DNA of 46,678 nucleotides, from the NCBI GenBank assembly GCA_000434615.1, contig FR880788.1:1-46678 (forward strand), given 5' to 3'. Shown here piece by piece: positions 1-9,112 of the stretch. Positions within the stretch are counted from its first letter, which is position 1; each line of letters starts with the position of its first letter. The translations under genes and the position numbers were made by a program. Below the pieces are notes generated by a model. The model worked only from the letters and a program-made list of their open reading frames with translations, did no database searches and was not told the origin of the DNA. Source of the stretch: Clostridium sp. CAG:510 (GTDB lineage Bacteria > Bacillota > Clostridia > Lachnospirales > Lachnospiraceae).

Positions 1-394
1 ATAATGGAGAAACAGCTGTAAATCCAAACCAAATCACCGCATAACTTCTTGGAAAAAATCCTGCAATATAGTTTGAATACAAATAGTAACTTGCAACCAT
101 ACCAATAAAGAATGCAAAAACATTAATGCTTGCTCTTATTGCAGAATTGCTATAAATAGAAATACACAGTGCAATCAATACCCAGATTGCAAAACGTCCA
201 AGGAAATTATGAACATCTAATGCTCCATCTATTGCCATAAGCACACTGGGAAGTTCAGCTTGACGAAAATCCAAAAATTTTGAAAAAGTCCCCAAAGCTA
301 TTCCAAGGAACAATACAGCTATAGTATTTATAATTTTTCTATTATTAGATATTGGTTTTTCTACATTCCTGATATCATTCAAAAACTTTATCAT
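1..394 (-). CDS. Partial integral membrane protein, unknown family
   Basis: An open frame starts with ATG at 392-394 (MIKFLNDIRN...) and runs off the left edge, so only about 131 N-terminal residues are visible. A GAGGG ribosome binding site sits 6 bases upstream of the ATG. After a short charged N-terminus there are at least three hydrophobic stretches, roughly residues 22-38, 67-83 and 88-107, so it is probably a multi-pass membrane protein. I do not recognise the family. The DNA is clearly richer in A+T than the neighbouring mfd gene, which could point to recent acquisition. It lies downstream of mfd in the same direction but has its own ribosome binding site. Confidence 0.7.
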   Translation of the reverse strand, partial: MIKFLNDIRNVEKPISNNRKIINTIAVLFLGIALGTFSKFLDFRQAELPSVLMAIDGALDVHNFLGRFAIWVLIALCISIYSNSAIRASINVFAFFIGMVASYYLYSNYIAGFFPRSYAVIWFGFTAVSPL

Positions 395-472
395 AATTAC
401 CCTCACAATACCGATTTGTCAATTTCATTAAATAAGAATTTCTTTCTTCAAAAAATATCACCATCTATTGCA

Positions 473-3400
473 TCAAATAATTAATCTGCTGATGCGGATG
501 ACTTCTTCCATCTCGGTGAGCAGTTTTTCGGTATCGCCGAGCAAAAGCTCCGCATCTTTTTCCACCAGTCCCGTCTTTTCGTACTTCCAGGTGAAGAACG
601 GGCTTCCGTAGGAAGTAAAGAACAGTCGGTCCTTGTGGCTCTTTAAGAATGCCGGTATGCCGGTGGGGTCTATGGGTGCATCCGGGCGGAATGTGAACAG
701 TATTCTCTCGTTTTTGCCCTTGATTTCCGTGATATACATGGCGTGCGCCCTTACCCGGATTAACGCGATGCGCAGCAGATTGTCCACGGATTTCGGAATG
801 TTGCCGAAGCGGTCCAACAGTTCATCCTTCATGTCATCCCGTTCTTTTTCATTCTCAATGCTTGCAATCCGCTTGTAAATATCTAATTTCTGGGTTTCGT
901 TTACGATGTATTCCGGTGAAATAAAGGCGTCTACATCCAGATCCACGGTGGTGGCAAAATCCTCGATGGTAGGAATACCCTTTAAGTTCTTCACGGCTTC
1001 GTTTAGCATCTTGCAGTACAAATCGTAACCCACGGCTTCCATGTGGCCATGCTGCACCTTGCCAAGTAAGTTGCCGGCGCCCCGGATTTCCAAATCCCGC
1101 ATGGCAATCTTAAAGCCGCTGCCCAGCTCCGTGAATTCCTTGATGGCTGCCAGTCTTTTTTCCGCCTCTTCCTTTAACATCTTGTCTCTCTTGTACATAA
1201 GGAAGGCATACGCCGTCCGGTTGGAGCGTCCCACACGGCCGCGGAGCTGGTAAAGCTGGGAAAGTCCCATATTGTCGGAGTCATGAATGATAATCGTGTT
1301 GACATTGGAAATGTCCAGACCCGTTTCAATAATCGTTGTGGAAACCAGCACGTCAATTTCCCCGTTGATGAAATCGTACATGATTTTTTCCAGCTCATGC
1401 TCCTTCATCTGCCCATGGGCAAAGGAAACATTTGCTTCCGGCACAAGCTGCTGGATAGCGGCGGCAATGTCCGCAATGTTGTTGACGCGGTTATACACAT
1501 AATAAACCTGACCGCCTCTTGCCATTTCCCGTACAATGGCTTCCCGCACCATTTCCTCGTTGTATTCACACACATAGGTCTGGATAGGCAGACGCTCATT
1601 GGGCGCCTCTTCTAAGACACTCATGTCGCGGATGCCGATTAAACTCATGTGAAGAGTACGGGGAATGGGCGTTGCCGTCAGCGTCAGCACGTCCACATTT
1701 TCCTTCATCTGCTTGATTTTCTCTTTGTGCGCCACGCCAAAACGCTGTTCCTCGTCGATGATGAGCAGTCCTAAATCCTTGAACTGCACATCCGCCGACA
1801 AAATCCGGTGGGTGCCGATGACAATATCCACCATGCCTTTTTTCAAGTCGGTAATGGTCTTTTTCTGCTCGGCAGCCGTTCGGAAACGGGACATCATATC
1901 CACGCGCACCGGGAAATCCTTCATTCTCTGGGCGAAGGTGTTGTAATGCTGCTGGGCTAAAATGGTGGTGGGCACCAGATATGCCACCTGTTTGCCCTCC
2001 TGCACAGCCTTGAACGCCGCGCGGATGGCGATTTCCGTTTTGCCGTAGCCCACGTCCCCGCAGATTAAGCGGTCCATAATTTTTCTGCTCTCCATGTCCG
2101 CCTTGGTGTCCGCAATGGCGGCAAGCTGGTCGTCCGTTTCCTCATAGGGGAACATTTCTTCAAATTCCCGCTGCCAGACGGTATCTTTCCCGTACTGATA
2201 TCCCTCGGACTGCTGCCTTTTGGCGTAAAGCTCCACCAGATCCTTTGCCACCGTTTCCACAGCGGTGCGCACCCTCGTTTTGGTTTTCGTCCATTCCTGA
2301 GTGCCTAATTTGTTGAGCTTCGGCGTCTTGGCATCGGCGGAAGCATATTTCTGGATCACATCCAGACCCGTTGCCAGAATGTAAAGATTGCCGCCGTCGC
2401 GGTATTCTATCTTTAAGTAGTCTTTAACGACTTTGTCCACTTCTACCTTTTCAATGCCACGGTAAATGCCCAGTCCGTGGCTCTCATGCACCACGTAGTC
2501 ACCCACCTTAAGCTCGGAAAAGTCCTTGATTTTCTGCCCCTCGTACTTAGGTTTCCGTTTCTTTTTCTTCTGTCCGTTTCCGAAAATATCGCTTTCGGAA
2601 ATCACCACAAACTTAAGCAGCGGATAGGCAAAGCCTTTTCCGGCATGTCCGTAGCAGGTTAAAATCTCGCCCTCCTGCACTTCCCGTTCGGGGTTGCCTG
2701 TAAATACAGCGGAAAGTCCTTCTTCCCGTAAATCCGCCGCCAGCCGCTCCGCACGGGTACGGGAGCTTGACAGAAGCAATACCCGGTACTTTTCTTTTTT
2801 GTACTGCTTTAAGTCCTTCACCAGCATTTCAAAGCTGTTATTATAAGAAGTGACACTCTGGGCGGAAATACTGAACGTTTTTTCCGGCTTTACCAGAGTC
2901 TTTTTCATTTCTATTGACGCAAGTGTCATAAACGGAGCCTTCCGGATACCGGCTGCCACCTTTTCCCAGCCAGAAAGCACGTCCATCTGCCCCGGCAGGA
3001 TATAGCCCTTTTCCGCACGGTGGCTCATGCTTTCCCGAAATTCCAGCTCCACCGCTTCCGCCTGCTCCCGGATACGCGCCGGTTCGTCCAGGAAAAGACA
3101 GTGCTTTTCCGGCAGAAGTCCCAGCAGATTGGAAAGCTCCTCTTCCCCGTAAAAATAGCGGATATAGCCCTCGAGTACGGAAAGGTTTTTAAATTCCAGT
3201 ACCTGCTCCCGAAGTTCCTTCACCTGCACTTCAATGCGGTGCGCCTCCTCCGACTGCATGTGGTCTCTGAAGATTTTGACCTGTTTTTTCGCCTCTTTTT
3301 CGATTTTGGCAATGCCGTCCCGCTGCATTTCTTCCGTCAGGACAAATTCCGCCGCCGGGAAAATGCGGATGCTGGACAACTGCTCCACGGAACGCTGGCT

Positions 3401-4018
3401 TAAAATATCAAAGCTGCGGACGGAGTCCACCTCATCCCCCCAGAGTTCAATACGGTACGGGTTCTCCTCCGTTAAATCGAAAACGTCTAAGATGCCGCCT
3501 CTTACGGCAAACTGTCCCGGTGCTTCTACCTGGTAAGTCTTTTCATAGCCCATGTTTACCAGTCTTTTTGACACTTCTGTCATATCCAGAGTGCCGTGCT
3601 TGCTGATAGAAACGGTATCCCTGTCAAGTTCCCACCTTGCCTGAGGTGTCATGAGTGCCGAAAAGGTTGTCACAATCGTAATGGGCTTTTTTTCCGCCAG
3701 TCTCCTAAGTACCTTGACACGCTCTGCGGTCAGCTTATTGCCGTGAATATCTGCCTGAAAGAAAATCAGATCCTTGGCAGGATACAGATATACATTGCGG
3801 TCGTAAAACTTATAGTCCTCATAAATTTCCCGGACTTTTAAGTCACTGTAAGTAACGATGACTTTACAGGGAAAGCCATCGCCCAGACCGTATATCATAT
3901 GCAGTTTCTGTGACTCCACGCAGCCTGTCAGCGCAATGGATTTTTTATCCTTGTAAAGGATATTCCTGATTTCCTCGTATTCCGCTAATTCACGCAGCGG
4001 TGCCAATAATGCCTGCAT
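473..4018 (-). CDS. mfd: Transcription-repair coupling factor Mfd
   Basis: Mfd is an ATP-dependent DNA translocase that pushes stalled RNA polymerase off DNA lesions and recruits UvrA. The 1181-residue length fits the family. An N-terminal UvrB-like part comes first; a CarD-like RNA-polymerase interaction domain lies near residues 500-560 (KVGDYVVHESHGLGIYRG). The translocase follows, with Walker A GDVGYGKTEIA near residue 652, the DEEQRFGV motif near 753 and the TATPIPRTLHMSL motif after it. The C-terminal regulatory domain closes the protein. The ATG is preceded by GGAGA. It starts 18 bases after the pth stop codon, the common pth-mfd pairing in Firmicutes, and both genes probably use the pth promoter. 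Confidence 0.97.
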   Translation of the reverse strand: MQALLAPLRELAEYEEIRNILYKDKKSIALTGCVESQKLHMIYGLGDGFPCKVIVTYSDLKVREIYEDYKFYDRNVYLYPAKDLIFFQADIHGNKLTAERVKVLRRLAEKKPITIVTTFSALMTPQARWELDRDTVSISKHGTLDMTEVSKRLVNMGYEKTYQVEAPGQFAVRGGILDVFDLTEENPYRIELWGDEVDSVRSFDILSQRSVEQLSSIRIFPAAEFVLTEEMQRDGIAKIEKEAKKQVKIFRDHMQSEEAHRIEVQVKELREQVLEFKNLSVLEGYIRYFYGEEELSNLLGLLPEKHCLFLDEPARIREQAEAVELEFRESMSHRAEKGYILPGQMDVLSGWEKVAAGIRKAPFMTLASIEMKKTLVKPEKTFSISAQSVTSYNNSFEMLVKDLKQYKKEKYRVLLLSSSRTRAERLAADLREEGLSAVFTGNPEREVQEGEILTCYGHAGKGFAYPLLKFVVISESDIFGNGQKKKKRKPKYEGQKIKDFSELKVGDYVVHESHGLGIYRGIEKVEVDKVVKDYLKIEYRDGGNLYILATGLDVIQKYASADAKTPKLNKLGTQEWTKTKTRVRTAVETVAKDLVELYAKRQQSEGYQYGKDTVWQREFEEMFPYEETDDQLAAIADTKADMESRKIMDRLICGDVGYGKTEIAIRAAFKAVQEGKQVAYLVPTTILAQQHYNTFAQRMKDFPVRVDMMSRFRTAAEQKKTITDLKKGMVDIVIGTHRILSADVQFKDLGLLIIDEEQRFGVAHKEKIKQMKENVDVLTLTATPIPRTLHMSLIGIRDMSVLEEAPNERLPIQTYVCEYNEEMVREAIVREMARGGQVYYVYNRVNNIADIAAAIQQLVPEANVSFAHGQMKEHELEKIMYDFINGEIDVLVSTTIIETGLDISNVNTIIIHDSDNMGLSQLYQLRGRVGRSNRTAYAFLMYKRDKMLKEEAEKRLAAIKEFTELGSGFKIAMRDLEIRGAGNLLGKVQHGHMEAVGYDLYCKMLNEAVKNLKGIPTIEDFATTVDLDVDAFISPEYIVNETQKLDIYKRIASIENEKERDDMKDELLDRFGNIPKSVDNLLRIALIRVRAHAMYITEIKGKNERILFTFRPDAPIDPTGIPAFLKSHKDRLFFTSYGSPFFTWKYEKTGLVEKDAELLLGDTEKLLTEMEEVIRISRLII

Positions 4019-4036
4019 TTTACTTCTCCATACCCT

Positions 4037-4606
4037 TTATTTCTTTCCATTGAAGCGGTTCATGGCGCTTTCTGCGCCTTCTTTCATGATGACACGGATG
4101 GCATCCGCAGCCTCTGCTGCCGCCTCGTCCATCACCTTCCGCTCCATGCCGGTAAAATGTCCCAGTACATAGTCTGCCAGGTCGTAACCGGCGGGCTTTT
4201 CGCCAACGCCCATTTTAATGCGTATAAACTCATCATGTCCCAAATGGGCAATGATATTCTTTAAGCCGTTGTGCCCGCCCGCACTGCCTTTTTTGCGGAT
4301 GCGGATGTGGCCGGGCGCCAGACTGATATCATCGGAAATGACAATGAGATTCGTTTTCGCATCTATTTTGTAATAGTCCAGAATTTCTTTCACACACTCG
4401 CCGCTTAAGTTCATGTAGGTAAGGGGCTTTGCCAGAATCACCTTTTCACCGTCAATGTAACCCTTTCCCACAAGACCCTTGTGCTTTTTTTCCAGAATAT
4501 CTATTTTTTCCTGTGCTGCTAATGTTTCTATGACATCAAACCCGATATTATGACGGGTATTCTCATATTCTTTTCCGGGATTTCCCAGCCCTACGATTAA
4601 ATACAT
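4037..4606 (-). CDS. pth: Peptidyl-tRNA hydrolase
   Basis: Pth releases tRNA from peptidyl-tRNAs that drop off ribosomes. The 189-residue protein has the usual bacterial length. The N-terminal signature GLGNPGKEYENTRHNIGF is complete, with the catalytic His at residue 19; the YMNLSG motif with its active-site Asn and the ISDDISLAPG segment follow. A strong AAAGGAGG ribosome binding site precedes the ATG. It is the first gene of a pth-mfd unit and has its own promoter just downstream of the spoVG terminator. Confidence 0.97.
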   Translation of the reverse strand: MYLIVGLGNPGKEYENTRHNIGFDVIETLAAQEKIDILEKKHKGLVGKGYIDGEKVILAKPLTYMNLSGECVKEILDYYKIDAKTNLIVISDDISLAPGHIRIRKKGSAGGHNGLKNIIAHLGHDEFIRIKMGVGEKPAGYDLADYVLGHFTGMERKVMDEAAAEAADAIRVIMKEGAESAMNRFNGKK

Positions 4607-4638
4607 GGGACGCCTCCTTTTTGCTCATAAGTATTTTC

Positions 4639-4668
4639 AGTATAGCACCGCAGGGAAAAAAGTTGCAA
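4639..4668 (-). promoter_or_regulatory. Promoter of pth-mfd
   Basis: On the minus strand TTGCAA (4663-4668) and TATACT (4639-4644) are separated by 18 bases and lie about 30 bases upstream of the pth start. This fits a housekeeping sigma-A promoter. It begins directly behind the spoVG terminator, so the two transcription units are cleanly separated. Confidence 0.65.
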
Positions 4669-4700
4669 GAAAAAACTGCCGCGTTTTCACGCAGCAGTTT
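4669..4700 (-). terminator. Intrinsic terminator after spoVG
   Basis: Read on the minus strand, ACTGCTGCG and CGCGGCAGT form a 9-bp stem (one G-U pair) with a 6-base loop, followed by TTTTTT. It sits 27 bases after the spoVG stop codon. Confidence 0.85.
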
Positions 4701-4724
4701 TACCCCAATATGTCTTCTCTAAAA

Positions 4725-4997
4725 TCAGTCCTCTGTCGGTTCGGCAAGTGCTTTTTCGTAGCTCTCCAAAATAATCTTCTGGATGAAATCCCTTGTTCCG
4801 GAATTGATGGGATGTGCAATGTCACGGTACTCGCCGTCTGCGGCTTTTTTGCTGGGCATTGCGATGAACAGTCCCTTTTCTCCTTCAATCACCTTGATAT
4901 CATGAACTACAAATTCATCGTCAATGGTAATGGAAACAATGGCTTTCATTTTTCCTTCTTTGGTTATTTTGCGAACCCTTACGTCTGTAATCTGCAT
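4725..4997 (-). CDS. spoVG: Septation/sporulation regulator SpoVG
   Basis: SpoVG is a small site-specific RNA/DNA-binding regulator known for roles in sporulation septation and, in other Firmicutes, in surface and virulence gene control. The protein is 90 residues from the ATG at 4997 (MQITDVRVRKI). The family core is intact: MKAIVSITIDDEFVVHDIKV, GLFIAMPSKK and RDIAHPINSGTRDFIQ. A frame with an ATG 24 bases further upstream (5021) is also open, but family alignment and the GGGGG-type ribosome binding site favour 4997. It follows glgD by about 40 bases, so it may be co-transcribed with the glycogen genes; I did not find a convincing separate promoter. Confidence 0.95.
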   Translation of the reverse strand: MQITDVRVRKITKEGKMKAIVSITIDDEFVVHDIKVIEGEKGLFIAMPSKKAADGEYRDIAHPINSGTRDFIQKIILESYEKALAEPTED

Positions 4998-5036
4998 TTG
5001 TCTTAGTAACCCCCTTTGCATGTCCCTTTTACGGGT

Positions 5037-6155
5037 TTAAACTACATATCTGTTGTCGCGCTCAATGACAATCTTGATTTCGTCCTCACCCTTATAGCAG
5101 GAATTTGCACGAATGGTATCATGGCTTTCCACAATGCAGTTTTCAATGTGTGTATTGTCCCCAATATATACGTCGTTTAAGATAATGGAATTCTTGATGT
5201 AGCAGTTATTTCCGATATAACTCTTCTTGAACACTACAGAATCCTCTACCACGCCGTTTACGATACAGCCGCTGGATATCAGACTGTTCTTTACCTGTGC
5301 ACCCACGTTGTATTTTGCGGGAGGAAGGTCATCCACCTTGGAATATACATCCGGGTACTGGTTAAAGAAATAATCTCTTACTTCCGGCTTTAAGAAATCC
5401 ATGTTGGTGCTGAAATAATCATCCACGGATGCGATATTTCTCCAGTAGTCATGAATTTTGTAACCGTAAATCTTCTTGATGTCCTTGTAACGGATAAGAA
5501 TGTCTCTTACAAAGTCATATCTGTCTTCTTCCGCACATTTCTCCAGCATTTCGATGAGCTGACGACGGCGGATGACATAGATACCGCAGGATACGGTATT
5601 GGTCTTTGCCATCAGAGGCTTTTCTTCAAATTCTTCAATACGGCATTCTTCGTTCATCTTGATGGTGCCGAAGCGCTCTACATTGATATCCTCTTCCATG
5701 TCGCGGCATACAACGGTAATATCCGCTTTCTTGTTGATGTGATATTCCAGAAGCTTTCCGAAATCCATCTTGTATACGCCGTCGCCTGACGCAATAATAA
5801 CATAAGGCTCATGACTGTTCTTTAAGAAGTGGATGTTCTGGTAAATGGCATCTGCGGTGCCTCTGTACCAGTTGCTGTTGTCCGCCGTCACAGCGGGGGT
5901 CAGTACATATAAACCGCCCTGCTTACGTCCGAAGTCCCACCATTTGGAGGAGCTTAAATGCTCGTTTAAGCTGCGGGAGTTGTACTGTGTCAGTACGGCA
6001 ACCTTCTGGATATGGGAATTGGACATGCTGCTCAATGCAAAGTCAATGCTACGGTAGCTGCCTGCTACGGGCATCGCACTGCTTGCACGTTTCTGGGTTA
6101 ACTCTTTCATACGATGGTTGTTGCCACCTGCTAAAATAATTCCGATTGCTCTCAC
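5037..6155 (-). CDS. glgD: GlgD, glucose-1-phosphate adenylyltransferase regulatory subunit
   Basis: GlgD is the non-catalytic partner of GlgC in Firmicutes ADP-glucose pyrophosphorylase, the enzyme that commits glucose-1-phosphate to glycogen synthesis. The 372-residue protein starts with GTG (MRAIGIILAGGNNHRM). It keeps the nucleotidyltransferase fold (GTADAIYQN, EEKP) and a C-terminal left-handed beta-helix with hexapeptide repeats (IGNNCYIKNSIILNDVYIGD), but the glycine-rich loop is shorter and less canonical than in GlgC, as expected for GlgD. It starts 2 bases after the glgC stop, indicating an operon and probable translational coupling. Confidence 0.95.
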   Translation of the reverse strand: MRAIGIILAGGNNHRMKELTQKRASSAMPVAGSYRSIDFALSSMSNSHIQKVAVLTQYNSRSLNEHLSSSKWWDFGRKQGGLYVLTPAVTADNSNWYRGTADAIYQNIHFLKNSHEPYVIIASGDGVYKMDFGKLLEYHINKKADITVVCRDMEEDINVERFGTIKMNEECRIEEFEEKPLMAKTNTVSCGIYVIRRRQLIEMLEKCAEEDRYDFVRDILIRYKDIKKIYGYKIHDYWRNIASVDDYFSTNMDFLKPEVRDYFFNQYPDVYSKVDDLPPAKYNVGAQVKNSLISSGCIVNGVVEDSVVFKKSYIGNNCYIKNSIILNDVYIGDNTHIENCIVESHDTIRANSCYKGEDEIKIVIERDNRYVV

Positions 6156-6157
6156 TG

Positions 6158-7426
6158 TTATTCACCTGCCTTAATCAATGTTTTTCCGCTTGCGAGACTG
6201 GAATTCTCGTAATCATCTGCTGTGGTAACACCAAAGATTACGCTGTTCTTGCCCACTGTAATGCCATCAGGCACCACGCTCTTTTCGCCAACAGTTACAA
6301 TGCCGTGGTTGTAGATGTGAGGAGCCGTATCGTTTTCGGCTTCTTCGCCTACACCCAGCTTTACATTATCTCCGATAACAGTCTGTTCTGCTATAATCGC
6401 CTTATTCAGTTCACAGTTCTTCTTGATGACACTGTTGTTCATGATGATGGAATCCTTTACAACCGTGCCTTCACCGATGGTAACACCGCAGCCGATTACG
6501 GAGTTGTAAACCTGTCCGTAAATATTGGAGCCTTCACCGATGATGCTGCGCTCTACCACACTGTCCTTGGACAGGTACTGGGGAGGCAGGATTTCGCTCT
6601 TGGTGTATATCTTCCAATATTCTTCGTAAAGGTTAAATTCAGGAACAATATCAATCAGCTCCATATTTGCTTCCCAGTAGGAATTTAAGGTACCTACATC
6701 CTTCCAGTAGCCGTGGAATTCGTAAGCATATAAAGGAAGCTGTCTTTCGTGGCAATAAGGAATGATATGTTTACCAAAGTCAAGTGCGGGCTGGTCAGCC
6801 ATGGCAATGAGCGCCTCTTTTAAGGTCTTCCAGTTGAATATGTAAATACCCATACTTGCCAGATTACTTCTGGGGTTTGCGGGTTTTTCTTCAAATTCGT
6901 TAATCTTGTGGTTTTCATCCGCAATCATGATACCGAAACGGCTTGCTTCTTCCATGGGTACGGGCATAACCGCGATGGTAACTTCTGCATTGTTTGCCTT
7001 ATGGAAGTCGAGCATTACTTCGTAATCCATCTTATAAATATGGTCACCCGATAAAATCAGGACATATTCCGGATTGAAGCTTTCCATATAATCGATGTTC
7101 TGGTAGATGGCATTTGCGGTACCGGTATACCATTCGCTGTTGCTGCTCTTCTCATACGGAGGAAGAACGGTAACACCACCGATATTTCTATCAAGATCCC
7201 AGGGAATACCGATGCCGATATGGGTATTCAGTCTGAGCGGCTGATACTGGGTCAGGACACCGACCGTATCTACACCGGAGTTAATACAGTTACTTAAGGG
7301 GAAATCGATAATACGGTACTTTCCGCCGAAGGCAACTGCGGGCTTTGCTACTTTGGATGTCAGAACACCCAGGCGGCTTCCCTGTCCGCCAGCCAATAAC
7401 ATGGCTATCATTTCTTTTTTAATCAT
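6158..7426 (-). CDS. glgC: GlgC, glucose-1-phosphate adenylyltransferase
   Basis: GlgC makes ADP-glucose from ATP and glucose-1-phosphate for glycogen synthesis in the cytoplasm. The 422-residue protein has the N-terminal AGGQGSRLGVLTSKVAKPAV nucleotide-binding loop, the GTANAIYQN segment, the SGDHIYKMDY metal-site segment, the FEEKP motif and the C-terminal beta-helix. GAGGTGAT just upstream of the ATG serves as ribosome binding site. It heads a glgC-glgD unit with its own promoter. No branching enzyme or glycogen synthase gene is in the window. Confidence 0.97.
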   Translation of the reverse strand: MIKKEMIAMLLAGGQGSRLGVLTSKVAKPAVAFGGKYRIIDFPLSNCINSGVDTVGVLTQYQPLRLNTHIGIGIPWDLDRNIGGVTVLPPYEKSSNSEWYTGTANAIYQNIDYMESFNPEYVLILSGDHIYKMDYEVMLDFHKANNAEVTIAVMPVPMEEASRFGIMIADENHKINEFEEKPANPRSNLASMGIYIFNWKTLKEALIAMADQPALDFGKHIIPYCHERQLPLYAYEFHGYWKDVGTLNSYWEANMELIDIVPEFNLYEEYWKIYTKSEILPPQYLSKDSVVERSIIGEGSNIYGQVYNSVIGCGVTIGEGTVVKDSIIMNNSVIKKNCELNKAIIAEQTVIGDNVKLGVGEEAENDTAPHIYNHGIVTVGEKSVVPDGITVGKNSVIFGVTTADDYENSSLASGKTLIKAGE

Positions 7427-7491
7427 ATCATCACCTCATACAACTAGTCTAAACAGATTAAAATGCTGCTCTCCCATTACATGTTAAAAGC

Positions 7492-7520
7492 ATTATAGCA
7501 CGTTTGCACCGGAATGGAAA
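7492..7520 (-). promoter_or_regulatory. Promoter of glgC-glgD
   Basis: Minus-strand TTTCCA (7515-7520), a 17-base spacer and a consensus TATAAT (7492-7497), about 65 bases upstream of the glgC start. Confidence 0.6.
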
Positions 7521-7643
7521 CAATTTTCTATGTAAATTTTACATTTTTATTTCCATTTTCTTCTTTTTTTTGTGTACTTTAACCATTATATATTTTACAT
7601 ATGTAAAATCCTTCGTTAATTTTTGATAGATAACATTTACCAT

Positions 7644-7672
7644 TTGTTTTTTCAGCCGTATGTGCGTATAAT
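7644..7672 (+). promoter_or_regulatory. Promoter of murC
   Basis: TTGTTT (7644-7649), a 17-base spacer and TATAAT (7667-7672). It lies about 60 bases upstream of the preferred murC ATG, which leaves the longer upstream start at 7685 with almost no leader. Confidence 0.65.
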
Positions 7673-7732
7673 ATAAATATCTCATTGAACATTCGTATAA
7701 GACTGTTCAAAATTAAAATAGGAAGTGCGACT

Positions 7733-9112
7733 ATGTATCAAATTGATTTTAATCATCCGATCCATATTTACTTTGTGGGAATCGGCGGCATCAGTATGAG
7801 CGGACTGGCGGAAATATTACGTGAAAAAGGCTTTCAGGTTTCCGGTTCCGACAGACAGGCTTCTCCCCTTACCAAATCCCTGGAGGAGAAGGGCATCACC
7901 GTATTTTACGGTCAGCGTGCAGCCAACATTACTCCCGATATCGACTGCGCGGTATTTACCAGCGCCATTCATCCCGACAACCCGGAGTATATAGCTATTC
8001 ACCAGCTGGGCATCCCCTGTCTTTCCCGTGCGGAGCTTTTGGGACAGATGATGAAAAACTATGAAACCCCTATCGCCGTAAGCGGTACCCACGGCAAGAC
8101 CACCACAACCTCCATGATCTCGGAAATCCTGCTTTCCCAGAACATGGATCCCACCTTATCCATCGGCGGCATTTACAAATCCATCGGCGGCAATATCCGT
8201 GTGGGCCACTCCGGCTTCTTTGTGACCGAGGCATGCGAATACACCAACAGCTTTTTAAGCTTTTTCCCGAAAGTCGGTATTATCCTTAATATAGAAGAAG
8301 ACCATCTTGATTTCTTTAAGGATATCAACGACATCCGGGCTTCCTTCCGCCGTTTTGCCGAGCTTCTGCCCGCAGACGGCTCCCTGATTATCAATCGTAA
8401 AATCAGCAATCTTACAGAAATTACGGAAGGGCTGCCCTGTAAGGTACTTACCTTCGGCCTTACGGACGATGCCGATTATTTTGCCACGAACATATCCTAC
8501 GACGAAATGGGTTGTCCGCTGTTTACGGCGCATTTCCCGGACGGAAGCACCCTGCCCGTGCACTTAAGCGTACCGGGTGAACATAATGTGCTGAATGCAC
8601 TGGCTTCCTTAGCCTTGTCCGACATACTGAAGCTGCCTGCAGAGCTTTCCGCAAAGGCACTTTCCTCTTTCCATGGAACGGACCGCCGTTTTGAATACAA
8701 AGGAAAGATTGGCGGCGTTACCATAATAGATGATTATGCACATCATCCCACAGAAATTACCGCAACCTTAAAAGCCGCCGCAAAATATCCCCACAATACC
8801 CTCTGGTGCGTATTCCAGCCCCATACCTATTCCCGCACCAAGGCATTTTTGAAGGATTTTGCAAAAGCTCTTTCCCTGGCGGATAAAGTGGTGCTGGCAG
8901 ACATCTATGCCTCCCGTGAGACGGATACCCTTGGCATCAGCTCCAAAGATTTACTCCGCGAACTGAAAAACTTAGGCTGCGACTGCTACTATTTCCCGTC
9001 ATTTGATGAAATTGAAAATTTTTTACTGCAAAATTGTATCAACGGTGACCTGTTGATAACTATGGGGGCCGGAGATGTACTGAAAATCGGGGAAAACCTC
9101 CTCGGAGAATAG
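7733..9112 (+). CDS. murC: UDP-N-acetylmuramate--L-alanine ligase MurC
   Basis: MurC adds L-alanine to UDP-MurNAc, the first amino-acid step of peptidoglycan precursor synthesis in the cytoplasm. From the ATG at 7733 it has 459 residues, the normal length. The N-terminal nucleotide-binding motif IYFVGIGGISMSGLAEIL is near residue 9, the ATP loop SGTHGKTTTTSM near 117-127, followed by the EACEY and DDYAHHPTE motifs of Mur ligases. The frame is open to an ATG at 7685, but the 16 extra residues look non-family and AGGAAG lies 7 bases before 7733. Next on this strand are the DnaA-box cluster and the dnaD unit. Confidence 0.96.
   Translation: MYQIDFNHPIHIYFVGIGGISMSGLAEILREKGFQVSGSDRQASPLTKSLEEKGITVFYGQRAANITPDIDCAVFTSAIHPDNPEYIAIHQLGIPCLSRAELLGQMMKNYETPIAVSGTHGKTTTTSMISEILLSQNMDPTLSIGGIYKSIGGNIRVGHSGFFVTEACEYTNSFLSFFPKVGIILNIEEDHLDFFKDINDIRASFRRFAELLPADGSLIINRKISNLTEITEGLPCKVLTFGLTDDADYFATNISYDEMGCPLFTAHFPDGSTLPVHLSVPGEHNVLNALASLALSDILKLPAELSAKALSSFHGTDRRFEYKGKIGGVTIIDDYAHHPTEITATLKAAAKYPHNTLWCVFQPHTYSRTKAFLKDFAKALSLADKVVLADIYASRETDTLGISSKDLLRELKNLGCDCYYFPSFDEIENFLLQNCINGDLLITMGAGDVLKIGENLLGE

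Larger units (their letters stand above)
7427..7732. other. Divergent intergenic region between glgC and murC
   Basis: This 306-base AT-rich gap holds the glgC promoter at its left part and the murC promoter at its right part, with an AT-rich centre containing an inverted-repeat-like segment (ATTTTACATATGTAAAATCC near 7590). I see no gene or riboswitch in it. Confidence 0.6.

Noticed and set aside
425..450. TTGACA on the minus strand between mfd and the partial membrane gene, as a promoter.
   Set aside because: The -10 position 17 bases on would fall on the start codon of the gene itself, so it is probably a chance match.
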